Positions 51,317 to 59,893 are shown, numbered from the stretch's first letter. The stretch is DNA of 64,000 nucleotides from G963665005 sp963665005 (GCA_963665005.2 CAXXTQ010000001.1:620001-684000), one strand, 5' to 3'. Numbers and translations are program-made. The notes: generated from the letters alone by a model not told the origin.

Positions 51317-52522
51317 ATGAACAAAGTAAAAATAACAGCGCTTTTGGCGGCATTGATAATGCTGTTTTCAGGATGTTCGCTCGTAAGCGTCGATGAAGAA
51401 CGTGTTGCAAATCAGGTCGTAGCTTCGATAAACGGAGAAGAAATATACAAGTATGAAGTTGACGAGGTAACTGCTATTTACGGTTTGGACGCAGATACTG
51501 AAGACGAGGCGGCAAGGGCGCAATATGAAGAGGTCGCAAACAGTGTGCTCGACAGCCTGGCACTCAATATAATTTTGTTTCAAAAAGCGGCTGATCTTGG
51601 CATAGAACTGACGGATGAAGAGATAAAAGAAAACGAGAAGCAGTCGAAGGAAATTTTCTCCAACCGTAAGGAAGCTATTCGTACTGAGGTTGAAGAAGAG
51701 GCAGCAGAGGATGAGACGATTGATATTGAGCAGGAGATAGAAAAAAGATATCAGGAATACGTTGAAAATATGGAGGCTACTCCCGAAACATATGTAGAAA
51801 CCATAAACCGGCAGAGTATAGTATATAAAGTTCAGGATTATATCTACGGGCTTGCCAGCGTGACCGATGAAGAGGTAAAAGACTGGTATGATCAAACTCT
51901 CGAAATACAAAAAGAACAGATGGATGCCAGCGAGGCGGCTTTTTCGCAATACGTGAACAACAACAATATATTAACATACGTTCCCGAAGATACGGTTGCT
52001 GTAAAACAGGTTCTTTTAAAGTTTAAGGATGAGGACCTGGTTTCGGAGGCAATGTCGCTTTTCAGCGATGATAAAAAAGAAGAAATGCTGGAATTGCTTA
52101 AGCCGGAAATTGATGCGCTTATGCCAATCGCGCTTGAAGTTAAGCAAAGGCTTGAGGACGGCGAAGATATTGATGCGCTTATTGAAGAGCTTGGCGAAGA
52201 CGAAGGCATGACGCAGCATCCCGGAAGCGTGTATGGTTATTTGGTAGAAAAGCGCACAAAAAGTTATCTGCCGGAATTTACAAAAGCCGCGCTTGGGCTA
52301 TTTACAGTAGGTGATGTATCCGATCCTGCAATAACTTATTATGGCTTGCATATTCTGCAAAGTATTAAATTTTATAAAAAAGGAGTAGTGCCTTTCGAAG
52401 AGCTCAAAGACGATATTTACACGGCGCTTTTACCCATAAGAGAGCAGGAAATATTTGACGAGACCACACAAACATGGCTCGAAGAAGCGGACACGGTATA
52501 TTACCGTAATAGATTAATGTAA
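51317..52522 (+). CDS. PrsA/SurA-like foldase lipoprotein
   Basis: 401 residues. A lipoprotein signal peptide ends in the lipobox LFSGC (lipidated C20). A SurA_N-like helical chaperone region (~30-215) with many acidic residues surrounds a parvulin-type region (~225-355). The usual parvulin histidine of the S-H-I-L motif is replaced (VKQVLLKF). About 45 extra residues separate it from the GSVYGYLVEKRTKSYLPEF and YYGLHILQ motifs. It may therefore act as a chaperone without isomerase activity. The mfd-prsA order is common in Firmicutes, where the protein helps secreted proteins fold outside the membrane. Confidence 0.78.
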   Translation: MNKVKITALLAALIMLFSGCSLVSVDEERVANQVVASINGEEIYKYEVDEVTAIYGLDADTEDEAARAQYEEVANSVLDSLALNIILFQKAADLGIELTDEEIKENEKQSKEIFSNRKEAIRTEVEEEAAEDETIDIEQEIEKRYQEYVENMEATPETYVETINRQSIVYKVQDYIYGLASVTDEEVKDWYDQTLEIQKEQMDASEAAFSQYVNNNNILTYVPEDTVAVKQVLLKFKDEDLVSEAMSLFSDDKKEEMLELLKPEIDALMPIALEVKQRLEDGEDIDALIEELGEDEGMTQHPGSVYGYLVEKRTKSYLPEFTKAALGLFTVGDVSDPAITYYGLHILQSIKFYKKGVVPFEELKDDIYTALLPIREQEIFDETTQTWLEEADTVYYRNRLM

Positions 52523-52566
52523 TTAAAATAAATTTGTTATTATAATTTTTTGAAAGGAGTAACAAT

Positions 52567-53550
52567 ATGAAGTACAGAATGCTAGGAAAAACTGGATACG
52601 AAGTTTCGGAAGTATCTTTTGGCTCATGGGCAATCGGCGGAGCGTGGGGAACGGTAAAAGACGACGACAGTATGCTGGCGCTCGAGAAAGCTATTGATAA
52701 AGGTGTTAACTTTTTTGATACCGCAGATGTCTACGGCGACGGCAGAAGCGAACAGCTTTTGGGTAAACTTGCAAGCTGTCAGAAGCAGAGGATATATATA
52801 GCGACTAAAGCGGGAAGAAGAATAGACCCGCATGTAGCAAAAAGCTATACCATAAAGAATATTACATCGTTTGTTGAACGAAGCCTGAAAAATCTTAATG
52901 TAGAGTGTATAGACCTTTTGCAGATGCATTGCCCGCCTAACGAAATTTATTACAACGAAGAGTTTTTCTATGATCTTAACAGCCTTATTGACGCAGGAAA
53001 GGTCGCTAAGCTTGGTGTCAGCGTAGAAAAGGTAAGCGAAGCTCTGCGCGCAATCAAATACGATAACATCAGTACGGTACAGATAATTTTTAATATGTTT
53101 AGATTAAAGCCTGCTGATAAATTTTTTGACGAGGCAAAGAAAAGAAATATCGGCATACTTGCAAGAGTGCCTCTTGCAAGCGGCATGCTCACAGGAAAAA
53201 TGTCAAAAGACACCGCTTTTGAAGACGATGACCACAGAAAGTTTAACCGCCACGGCGAAGCTTTCGACAAAGGCGAAACGTTCTCGGGAGTTGACTATGA
53301 TATTGGATTAAAAGCGGTAGACGAATTAAAGGCGATATTGCCCGAGGGCATGAGCATGGCGCAGTTTGCGCTTAAATGGATTCTTATGTTTGACGCAATA
53401 AGCTGTGTTATTCCGGGCGGAAAGAATGAGCTCCAGGTAACACAAAACACCGATACATCGGATATGCCGGATATTGACGCCGAAACTATGGAAAAGGTAG
53501 AGCAGATTTATAATAAGTATATTCGGCAGAGTGTTCACGGCCTTTGGTAG
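52567..53550 (+). CDS. Aldo/keto reductase
   Basis: 327 residues, with AAAGGAG 8 nt upstream. The (beta/alpha)8 aldo/keto reductase motifs are present: NFFDTADVYGDGRSEQLLG with the catalytic Asp and Tyr, TKAGRR with the catalytic Lys region, LLQMHCPP (His), and a C-terminal NADPH-binding segment with CVIPGGKNELQVTQN. The MKYRMLGKTGYEVSEVSFG start marks the general stress/YajO-like branch. The substrate is unknown. It is the last intact chromosomal gene before the tRNA/element boundary. Confidence 0.88.
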   Translation: MKYRMLGKTGYEVSEVSFGSWAIGGAWGTVKDDDSMLALEKAIDKGVNFFDTADVYGDGRSEQLLGKLASCQKQRIYIATKAGRRIDPHVAKSYTIKNITSFVERSLKNLNVECIDLLQMHCPPNEIYYNEEFFYDLNSLIDAGKVAKLGVSVEKVSEALRAIKYDNISTVQIIFNMFRLKPADKFFDEAKKRNIGILARVPLASGMLTGKMSKDTAFEDDDHRKFNRHGEAFDKGETFSGVDYDIGLKAVDELKAILPEGMSMAQFALKWILMFDAISCVIPGGKNELQVTQNTDTSDMPDIDAETMEKVEQIYNKYIRQSVHGLW

Positions 53551-53570
53551 CTTTGGAAAGAATATATTGA

Positions 53571-53605
53571 ACAGCTGTGTTAATAATTAGCACGGCTGTT
53601 TTTTT
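53571..53605 (+). terminator. Terminator of the aldo/keto reductase gene
   Basis: ACAGCTGTG (53571-53579), loop, CACGGCTGT (53591-53599), then a run of Ts. Confidence 0.85.
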
Positions 53606-53607
53606 GC

Positions 53608-53636
53608 TTGAATATAGCTATTAAATGAATTATAAT
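53608..53636 (+). promoter_or_regulatory. tRNA-Ser promoter
   Basis: TTGAAT (53608-53613), 17-nt spacer, TATAAT (53631-53636). It lies 25 nt before the broken tRNA-Ser copy and about 100 nt before the complete one, so it originally served the broken copy and now probably drives both. Confidence 0.65.
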
Positions 53637-53660
53637 GTAAACTCGTAACCAAGCAATTTT

Positions 53661-53702
53661 GGAGAAGTATCGAAGAGGTCATAACGGGGCGCACTCGAAA
53701 TC
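53661..53702 (+). pseudogene. 5' half of a tRNA-Ser, broken after the anticodon loop
   Basis: GGAGAAGTATCGAAGAGGTC and the following ATAACG...CACTCGAAAT match the 5' half of the complete tRNA-Ser at 53739 over about 41 nt with only a few differences, including the anticodon-loop segment CACTCGAAAT. The acceptor 5' strand GGAGAAG differs from GGAAGAG of the full copy, so it derives from a distinct tRNA-Ser gene or attachment half. Homology stops right after the anticodon loop. There is no 3' half. Confidence 0.75.
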
Positions 53703-53738
53703 AAATGTTTTAGCCCAAAAATTGGATATTATCAATGT

Positions 53739-53827
53739 GGAAGAGTATCGAAGTGGTCATAACGAGCCGCACTCGAAATGCGGTGTACCGCAAGGTACCG
53801 TGGGTTCGAATCCCACCTCTTCCGCCA
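53739..53827 (+). tRNA. tRNA-Ser(CGA)
   Basis: 89 nt including an encoded CCA. Acceptor GGAAGAG pairs with CTCTTCC, with discriminator G. The anticodon arm CCGCA-CTCGAAA-TGCGG carries anticodon CGA (codon UCG). A long variable arm GTACC-GCAA-GGTAC is as required for class II serine tRNAs. The T arm GTGGG-TTCGAAT-CCCAC is perfect. Confidence 0.95.
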
Positions 53828-53832
53828 AAATT

Positions 53833-53864
53833 GCCAGTAAACATAAGGGTTTGCTGGCTTTTCT
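53833..53864 (+). terminator. tRNA-Ser terminator
   Basis: GCCAGTAAAC (53833-53842) pairs with GTTTGCTGGC (53849-53858), followed by TTTTCT. Confidence 0.85.
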
Positions 53865-53894
53865 CTTTGCCTGAATTAGTTTGAAAAAAGCAAA

Positions 53895-54016
53895 ATTGTT
53901 GCCTGGAATTTAATTGTTGCCAAGATTTTTTATGGCACATTTTTTCTGGCTAAGCGTAGAAATTTTTTCCAAACACAAAAATGTTGCCATTTTGTAGGAA
54001 AAATCGTATGGCACAT
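53895..54016 (+). repeat. Short direct repeats beside the tRNA
   Basis: ATTGTTGCC at 53895-53903 and 53913-53921, with ATGTTGCC at 53981-53988. TATGGCACAT at 53931-53940 and again at 54007-54016. The GTTGCC and TATGGCACAT units occur as a pair twice. The position next to the attachment region suggests binding sites for an integrase/excisionase or a partition protein; this is inference. Confidence 0.5.
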
Positions 54017-54116
54017 TATAAAAGGAGGTGTAAAAAAAACAGTAAGATATGTTTTATTTTTACTCACAAAACGATTAAAGCACTGACAATTGCCATAAAA
54101 ATAGGAGGTATTTATC

Positions 54117-54416
54117 ATGATTAAGAACAACGCGAATTCCCCGTCCATTGAACTCATCTCCGGTGCATATTCAAGCAAGTTTTGGGACAACTTGTGTGAT
54201 GTATGCGAGAACGAAGATAGCCCAATCAACGTATACTCTACACTTGCAACTCTACACAAAATGAATAAAGACAAAGAAGCTTTTGAACTGATACAGTCTT
54301 TACATGATTTGGTTGGACTTGATCTTCCGATTAGCGTTGCCTCATTGAACAATCATCAGAATGCTCAAACGGCGTATATAACGGAACTGCTGCTGGACAT
54401 TGAAGATATGATTTAG
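54117..54416 (+). CDS. Hypothetical protein at the left end of the element
   Basis: 99 residues with an excellent ribosome site (AGGAGG 9 nt upstream). It is mostly helical, with the segment VYSTLATLHKMNKDKEAFEL and an acidic C-terminus (ELLLDIEDMI). There are two cysteines close together (CDVCENEDS) but no second pair for zinc. I do not recognise it. It is intact, unlike most of the element, and lies just upstream of parA in the same direction. Confidence 0.55.
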   Translation: MIKNNANSPSIELISGAYSSKFWDNLCDVCENEDSPINVYSTLATLHKMNKDKEAFELIQSLHDLVGLDLPISVASLNNHQNAQTAYITELLLDIEDMI

Positions 54417-54579
54417 TTTTCTGTACGAATAACATCCAAGTTCATTTTTGTGAATCGCTGAATTGATATAATCTCTGATAAAAAACAGACGATACAAGGA
54501 AGCATTAGCAATACGTGAAAATTAAAATGGTTGCTTGTTTGGGCAATCATTTTTTATTTTGCAAAGGAGGAAAATTAAA

Positions 54580-55403
54580 ATGTCAAAGTTATTATCCTAG
54601 CAAATCAGAAAGGAGGCGTAACCAAAACGACAACGGCAATCAACCTGGGTATCGGCCTTGCAAGGCAGGGTAAAAAGGTTATGGTGATTGACGCAGATCC
54701 ACAGGGAAATCTTTCTGGTTCGCTTGGCTACAAGGAACCGGATAGCCTTTCGGTATCACTGGCAACGATACTAACAAAAGTCATGCTGGAAGAACCGTAT
54801 GAACCTGATGAGGGTATTCTTCATCATCCGGAGGGCATTGACCTTATGCCAGGTAACATTGAACTATCGGCAATAGACGTATCTCTCGTCAACACAATGA
54901 GTCGTGAGACGGTATTGCGCAGTTACGTTAATTCAATCAAGGATAAATACCAATATGTGTTAATCGACACAATGCCGTCCCTTGGTATGTTGACCATCAA
55001 TGCCCTTGCTGCCGCAGACAGTGTCATCATCCCCGTACAGTCTCACTACTTGCCCGCAAAGGGAATGACGCAACTTTTACAGACCATTTCACGTGTGCGA
55101 AGGCAAATCAATTCGAAGCTAACGATTGACGGTGTTTTGCTCACCATGGCAGACAAGCGAACAAACTTTGCAAAGGATATATCTTTTGTGCTGCGGAGGG
55201 ATTACGGTGATAAGTTGCGGGTTTTCAAGACAGAGATTCCGATGTCGATTAAAGCAGCTGAAACCAGCGCGGCAGGAAAGAGCATATATGCTCATGACCC
55301 AAAGGGCAAGGCGGCTCTGGCATATGAAGCATTCACAGGGGAGGTGATGGACATTGGCCAAAAACAGCGTAAGAGACAGCATCAAACTGACCTCAGTCGA
55401 TGA
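54580..55403 (+). pseudogene. parA: ParA partition ATPase, frameshifted at codon 3
   Basis: The ATG at 54580 has AAAGGAGG 8 nt upstream, but the frame hits TAG six codons on. In the next frame the protein runs VIILANQKGGVTKTTTAINL (deviant Walker A), then VIDADPQGNLSGSLG, then IDTMPSLGMLTINALAAAD, and ends normally at 55403. Adding one A to the AAA run at 54585-54587 would restore MSKVIILANQKGG, so a single-base loss at codon 3 disables the start. An internal ATG at 54681 would drop the Walker A motif. It is either a true decay mutation or an assembly error. The protein would segregate the element. Confidence 0.8.
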
Positions 55404-56298
55404 CCTGTTTTCAACGGAAGAAAGCCGCGCTGACGAACAGCGTGAAAAGGTGATGGATATTCCACTGACGGAAATTGACGATTTCTCTAATCATCCGTTC
55501 AAAGTAAAAGCGGATGAAGCTATGCCGGAAATGGCGGACAGCATCAAGCAATACGGTATATTGGTGCCCGGACTTGTACGGCCAAAAGCGGACGGCGGAT
55601 ATGAAATGATTGCCGGACACCGGCGAAAAAAGGCAAGTGAGCTTGCAGGCAATGAAACAATGCCCTGTATTGTCCGTGAGTTGGATGACGACGAAGCCAC
55701 AATAATCATGGTCGATAGCAATTTACAGAGGGAAAACATATCCCCAAGTGAAAAAGCCTTTGCGTATAAAATGAAGTTAGAAGCATTAAATCGAAAAGCA
55801 GGGAGACCATCTCAAGATAATTATTGCCAAGTTGGCAATAATTTTGAGGGAAAAACATCAAACGAGATTATAGCAGAAGAATCACCTGATAGTGGACGCC
55901 AAATAGCAAGATATATCCGTCTTACAAACCTGCATTCTAATATACTTGACATGGTCGATGAAAAACAAATTGCTTTTAATCCTGCCGTAGAAATCTCATA
56001 CTTGGCCGAAAATGAACAGCACAGTCTTTTCGAGACGATGCAATCGGAGGATTGCACACCATCATTGGCACAAGCGCAGCGAATGAAGAAGCTCAGTCAG
56101 GATGGTCGGTTGAATACAGATGTTATCTTCTCCATTCTTACCGAGGGAAAGCCTAGCCAAAAGGAAAAACTCAATATCCAGTATGACCGCGTTGGCCGTT
56201 TCTTTCCCAGGAATTTTTCTGTGAAGCAAAAGGAAGACCTAATCGTACAGCTTCTTGAAAGTTGGTACAAAAAACGTCAGCTGGATAAGGAGCGTTAA
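55354..56298 (+). CDS. parB: ParB-family partition protein of the element
   Basis: 314 residues from TTG 55354 (GGAGG 9 nt upstream), overlapping parA by 50 nt. ParB nuclease-like N-domain: DIPLTEIDDFSNHPFKVKAD, MIAGHRRKKASELAG (the GxRR CTPase motif) and DSNLQRENISPSEKAFAYKM. A helix-turn-helix follows near residue 180 (SGRQIARYIRLTNL). It is intact. It differs from the chromosomal Noc/ParB at 20994 and belongs to the ICE/plasmid type found with ParA in clostridial elements. Confidence 0.88.
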   Translation: MAKNSVRDSIKLTSVDDLFSTEESRADEQREKVMDIPLTEIDDFSNHPFKVKADEAMPEMADSIKQYGILVPGLVRPKADGGYEMIAGHRRKKASELAGNETMPCIVRELDDDEATIIMVDSNLQRENISPSEKAFAYKMKLEALNRKAGRPSQDNYCQVGNNFEGKTSNEIIAEESPDSGRQIARYIRLTNLHSNILDMVDEKQIAFNPAVEISYLAENEQHSLFETMQSEDCTPSLAQAQRMKKLSQDGRLNTDVIFSILTEGKPSQKEKLNIQYDRVGRFFPRNFSVKQKEDLIVQLLESWYKKRQLDKER

Positions 56299-56325
56299 TA
56301 TGTGCGAAAATGAATAACGTGTTTG

Positions 56326-56349
56326 GCCTTCAAGCGGAAGGCTTTTTTT
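56326..56349 (+). terminator. Terminator after parB
   Basis: GCCTTC (56326-56331), loop AAGCG, GAAGGC (56337-56342), then seven Ts. Confidence 0.85.
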
Positions 56350-56376
56350 GTACCCTTTTGAAAAGAGGTGTGCTAT

Positions 56377-56556
56377 ATGACCTTTACGGAAGGAAAACTG
56401 CTTGAGTATGAACACATGATGCGAAAAACGCCGGGATTTGACCGTCGGCGCATTAAAACGATGAAAGAACGGGACTGTAAGCACTGCCTATACTATGACG
56501 AGCATCTCCGGAGATGCAGCCTAGAAAAGTGCATTATATTCAACGACAACGACTGA
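56377..56556 (+). CDS. Small cysteine-rich protein of the element
   Basis: 59 residues from the ATG at 56377, with AGAGGTG 7 nt upstream. The C-terminal half CKHCLYYDEHLRRCSLEKC has four cysteines suited to bind one zinc. The N-terminal half is a basic amphipathic helix (LLEYEHMMRKTPGFDRRRIK). Short proteins of this kind are regular members of clostridial conjugative elements. The function is unknown. Confidence 0.65.
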   Translation: MTFTEGKLLEYEHMMRKTPGFDRRRIKTMKERDCKHCLYYDEHLRRCSLEKCIIFNDND

Positions 56557-56724
56557 CATCGTACGTTTAACTGTGCACCAAGGGGGTAGTAGGTTGTTTT
56601 CGAAATAATTCAAACGAGTGCGTTTTTCCCTTCCCCAGACCCCAACCCTTAGTTACCAGCCGAAAGAAATTACCGGCCGAGAAAGTAATAATTCTAGAAA
56701 ACAAATTACAGGAGGTAAATGTAT

Positions 56725-57503
56725 ATGAAATTATTCAAAAACAGAATCTTTATAGGAATACTCTGCATCGTTGCAGCTCTATTAATCGGATTTGTAGCAG
56801 TACCGGCGTTGAGCGGTAGTCAGAACCAAACCAGCGTTGTGCGAATGACGGAGTCCGTTACTGCCGGAACGCAGATAACCGAAGCGATGGTGGAAACAGT
56901 TATTGCACCGGAAGGTGTTGTTAGCGGCGGTATTAATTCCGTTTCATCAGTGGTCGGTAAATATGCTAATGCCGACTTGTATGTCGGGGATTACCTGACT
57001 TTTGCAAAACTTACAGATACGCTGGAAGAGGTTGATTCTTTTTCGGCGGGTACTCAGAAAGGCAAGATGGTTGTCTCTATTACACTGCCGTCATTGGCAT
57101 CAGGGGTATCCGGAAGATTGCTGCCCGGAGATATCGTTACAGTCATGGCAGTATCAAAGTCAGAAACGATGCAGTCACTTGGTGTGGAGCCTGCTGATAC
57201 AACGGATGAAACACCTACAATGCGGCTGTATCCACGATCATCTATCCCGAATTGCAGTACGTAGAGGTTTGCATGGTGACAACCAACCAAGGCGAGGACG
57301 CAACGGTTGAAGCCGATCCGGATGATGACGAAGAAAACAGCCTGCCGGTTACGGTATCCTTTTACGTTAGTCAAGAGCAGGCCTTGAGGCTTGCGGAACT
57401 GGAGCAGGAGGGGACGATCTATCTCGCTTTCGTCGCAAGGGGCGCTGATGCAGCGCAATATATTCCCGATGAGGACAGAGTGTTAAATACGGAGGTGGAG
57501 TAA
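56725..57503 (+). pseudogene. SAF-domain (CpaB/RcpC-like) membrane protein, frameshifted
   Basis: Start ATG 56725, with GGAGG 9 nt upstream. A membrane anchor (RIFIGILCIVAALLIGFVAV) is followed by a SAF domain (VTAGTQITEAMVETVIAPEG) and an RcpC/CpaB-like part. After about residue 167 the frame runs into a stop at 57264. The correct continuation IIYPELQYVEVCMVTTNQGE lies in another frame and runs to 57503. One extra A in ACAATGCGG near 57220 would join them. The family belongs to Tad/Flp-pilus-like assembly; in ICEs it accompanies a CpaE-like ATPase, as here. Confidence 0.75.
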
Positions 57504-57504
57504 T

Positions 57505-57657
57505 ATGCTGATTTCAATCTGGGGAAGAGACGGTGTCGGTAAAAGCACACTTGCAGACGCTTTGGGCGGTCTGTTCTCCCAAAGAGGTATTACGGTTGTC
57601 ATTGATACGGACCTTACGCAGCCGACATTGCCGGTACGAATCAACGGTACTATCTGA
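57505..57657 (+). pseudogene. N-terminal stub of a CpaE/ParA-like ATPase
   Basis: Begins MLISIWGRDGVGKSTLADAL (P-loop GRDGVGKST) with GGAGG upstream, reaches VIDTDLTQPTLPVR, and then stops after 50 codons because the sequence jumps into the relaxase gene. The deletion point lies at about 57640-57650. A full protein of this family would be around 250-300 residues. Confidence 0.75.
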
Positions 57658-58052
57658 ACATGTTGCGCAGAGCACAGCGGTCGCCGCAGGAAGCGGATTT
57701 TTTATTACGCGAAGACTTGATTTATTTGGATGCAATCGCCGCGCAGGCGAAGCTGCTGGGGAAAAACAAGATTGATATGGCGGAGCAGCTCTACGCATAT
57801 CGCGCAAGTTTAGAAAGTCAGATCAATGGATTATCAGCGGAGCGTAAAGCATTATCTAACGAAAAACGCAGGGTGGTGAATCGAGACAAAAAAGCAGAGC
57901 TTGCAGCGAAGATAAGTGATATATCGTGCCGGTTAAAGCCGCTTCGGCGGGAGCGGAAGCTGTGCGACGATATTGTTGAGTATTCCATTTTCATTAAAGA
58001 GAAGGAGGAGCATAAAACATTCAACAAAACAGGAGGAGATGAAAGAGTATGA
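57648..58052 (+). pseudogene. C-terminal remnant of a conjugative relaxase
   Basis: From 57648 the frame reads YYLNMLRRAQRSPQEADF and then LLREDLIYLDAIAAQAKLLG, followed by a coiled-coil basic tail to the TGA at 58052. These are typical of the C-terminus of MobA/VirD2-type relaxases of clostridial ICEs. The whole catalytic N-terminal part is missing, removed together with the 3' part of the ATPase gene before it. An internal ATG (57660) could start a 130-residue peptide. Its stop overlaps the ATG of the PcfB gene. Confidence 0.7.
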
Positions 58053-58849
58053 ATCAGGCAGACGCAGCAGATCAAGTTGTGAACATGGGACTTAAAGGCG
58101 TTGAGGTGGTGAGCAATCTTGCCGGCAAGGGCACGCTGTCGCTTGCAGCGTTTTTGATTGCGGCCCTAAAGGATCAGAAGCGAACCAAAGGCAAGACGAG
58201 AATGCAGAGTTTCAAAGGCAAGCCGACAAAAGTGTTTGTCATAAAGAAAAGTGAACTTCAGATCTTTGCCTTGGAAGCAAAGCGATACGGCGTACTTTAT
58301 GCGGCGATATTCAACCGCAAAACTCCGGACGGTCTTTGCGATATTGTGGTGAGTGCGGGCGACGCCGCGAAGGTCAATCGCATTGCGGAGCGGTTTGAGC
58401 TGTCCACCGTGGATGTGGAAAAAATCCGCGAAGATATAAGGAAGACAAGAGAAGCGGCAAAAACCAAAGAAAAGCCGGCAGGAGCAGCCAGGGAGCGTAC
58501 AACGCCGTCGGCCGAAAAGGAGGCGCATACCGTGGACGAAAAGACGCTCGATGAAATGTTGAAAGAACCTAAACAGAAAAAAGTCAGGCAGACACAGCCT
58601 GTTAATATGGCGAACAGGCCAAACCCTACGATGGCGGGGACGGCAAAATCGAATCTGTCCGCGCCTTCCTCAAGCAGCAGAAGCGGTTTCGGAAAGGATG
58701 ATGAGAAGCGTCCGTCGGTGCGGCAGCAAATCAAGGAAATCAGGGATGAACGCAGGGATAAGGCCGGCTTGGAGCATGCACGCAGCAAGACACGGCAAAC
58801 GCAGCACAGGCAGCCCGAAAAGAAAAAGAACAAAAATAAAGGGAGATAA
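58049..58849 (+). CDS. PcfB-family (DUF3801) conjugation protein
   Basis: 266 residues, intact. Its ATG overlaps the relaxase stop. The PcfB/DUF3801 domain occupies about residues 1-140: VSNLAGKGTLSLAAFLIAAL, KPTKVFVIKKSELQIFALEA and KRYGVLYAAIFNR. A long basic, low-complexity tail follows. PcfB helps bring the relaxase to the coupling protein in pCF10-type systems. Here it is flanked by a broken relaxase and a broken coupling protein, so it has probably lost its role. Confidence 0.8.
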   Translation: MNQADAADQVVNMGLKGVEVVSNLAGKGTLSLAAFLIAALKDQKRTKGKTRMQSFKGKPTKVFVIKKSELQIFALEAKRYGVLYAAIFNRKTPDGLCDIVVSAGDAAKVNRIAERFELSTVDVEKIREDIRKTREAAKTKEKPAGAARERTTPSAEKEAHTVDEKTLDEMLKEPKQKKVRQTQPVNMANRPNPTMAGTAKSNLSAPSSSSRSGFGKDDEKRPSVRQQIKEIRDERRDKAGLEHARSKTRQTQHRQPEKKKNKNKGR

Positions 58850-58855
58850 TTATTC

Positions 58856-59729
58856 ATGGAAAATTATGATTCATTAATTCAGGAACAAAATACTAAGCAG
58901 GATGTGCCTTTTGACAAAGAGGCGTGGGCAGAGGGCAAGCAGCAGGAGCGCCGACAGCTTTTTGAGATGATCGACAAAATGGCGGACAAGACGCTTTCGG
59001 ATACCGGTATGCTGACAGATTATCTGAGTATGCAGAGCAATCTTAATAAAACCAGTGTGGGGAATACGCTGCAGTCGTTTCGCAAAAGCCGGATGCCACG
59101 TATATCGCCGACTATGAGGACTGGCAGAAAAGAGGGCGCTCGGTCAGGAAAGGCGAGAAGGGGCTGCTGGTATTGGAAGCCGACGGGGAATATGCCCGAG
59201 ATGACGGAGGTATGGGCGTAAGCTTTAAGGCGAAGAGTGTGTTTGATGTTTCGCAAACCTACGGACAACCGATCCGGCAGAGGGCGCAGGCTCCCGTCAA
59301 AGCACTGCTTCATGCACTCATGACGGATACCCCGGTTCCTGTTAAACTGTCCGACAGTGTTTCGCAGGATATCGGGGCGCTTTACTCGCGTGAGGACAAG
59401 ACCGTATATGTTGCCCGCGAGATGGATGGCGACAACCTTTTCAAATTGATCGCGTGCGAACTGGCTCATGCCGAAATGAACGGAAACGACCCGCAGATGG
59501 CGGGTTTTGTTTCGAGCTGTGCGGCAAACATTGTATGCAAACGGTACGGAGTTGGTGTGCCCGAATGCGATAAGATCCCTGAATCAGTATCTCCGGCCTA
59601 TCCGTTCAGGACAAGCGCAGCATACTCGGAAAGATACGCGAGACAGCCTGCGATATGAGCGAGCGCATTGACAAAAACCTGTATGCCGAGCGTAAGCAGC
59701 AGCGCAAGCAGGATAATCCACAGCGGTAA
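58856..59729 (+). pseudogene. LtrC/ArdC-like protein with two frameshifts
   Basis: The first frame starts at ATG 58856 and contains DTGMLTDYLSMQSNLNKTSV, typical of the ArdC-like N-terminal ssDNA-binding domain. Near 59068-59075 the frame is lost, and the proper continuation QKPDATYIADYEDWQKRGRS runs in another frame, including the degenerate metallopeptidase segment LIACELAHAEMNG. A second shift near 59603-59608 moves the end (KIRDTACDMSERIDKNLYAE) into a third frame, ending at TAA 59729. Each break can be repaired by one base. The family is associated with conjugative elements and protection of entering DNA. Confidence 0.75.
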
Positions 59730-59740
59730 GGAGGAACGGC

Positions 59741-59893
59741 ATGGAAGAAAAGAGAGTTATTGAGGTGGACGAGTACCAGCAGAGGCTAATCATAGGTTCC
59801 CTGAACGACAAACGCAACAGGCTTGTGGAGTTGGATCGTCCAACCGATTTTGTTGACGAAGTGCTGTTGCTTTCCATGGACGCACCTACCTGA
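59741..59893 (+). CDS. Small acidic element protein
   Basis: 50 residues (MEEKRVIEVDEYQQRLIIGS...), with AAGGAGG 8 nt upstream. Helical and acidic, it resembles the short ORF often found between LtrC-like and VirD4 genes in clostridial ICEs. The function is unknown. Confidence 0.55.
   Translation: MEEKRVIEVDEYQQRLIIGSLNDKRNRLVELDRPTDFVDEVLLLSMDAPT

Noticed and set aside
53640..54020. CRISPR-like repeats near the tRNA
   Set aside because: The repeats are short, irregularly spaced and too few; no cas genes are present.
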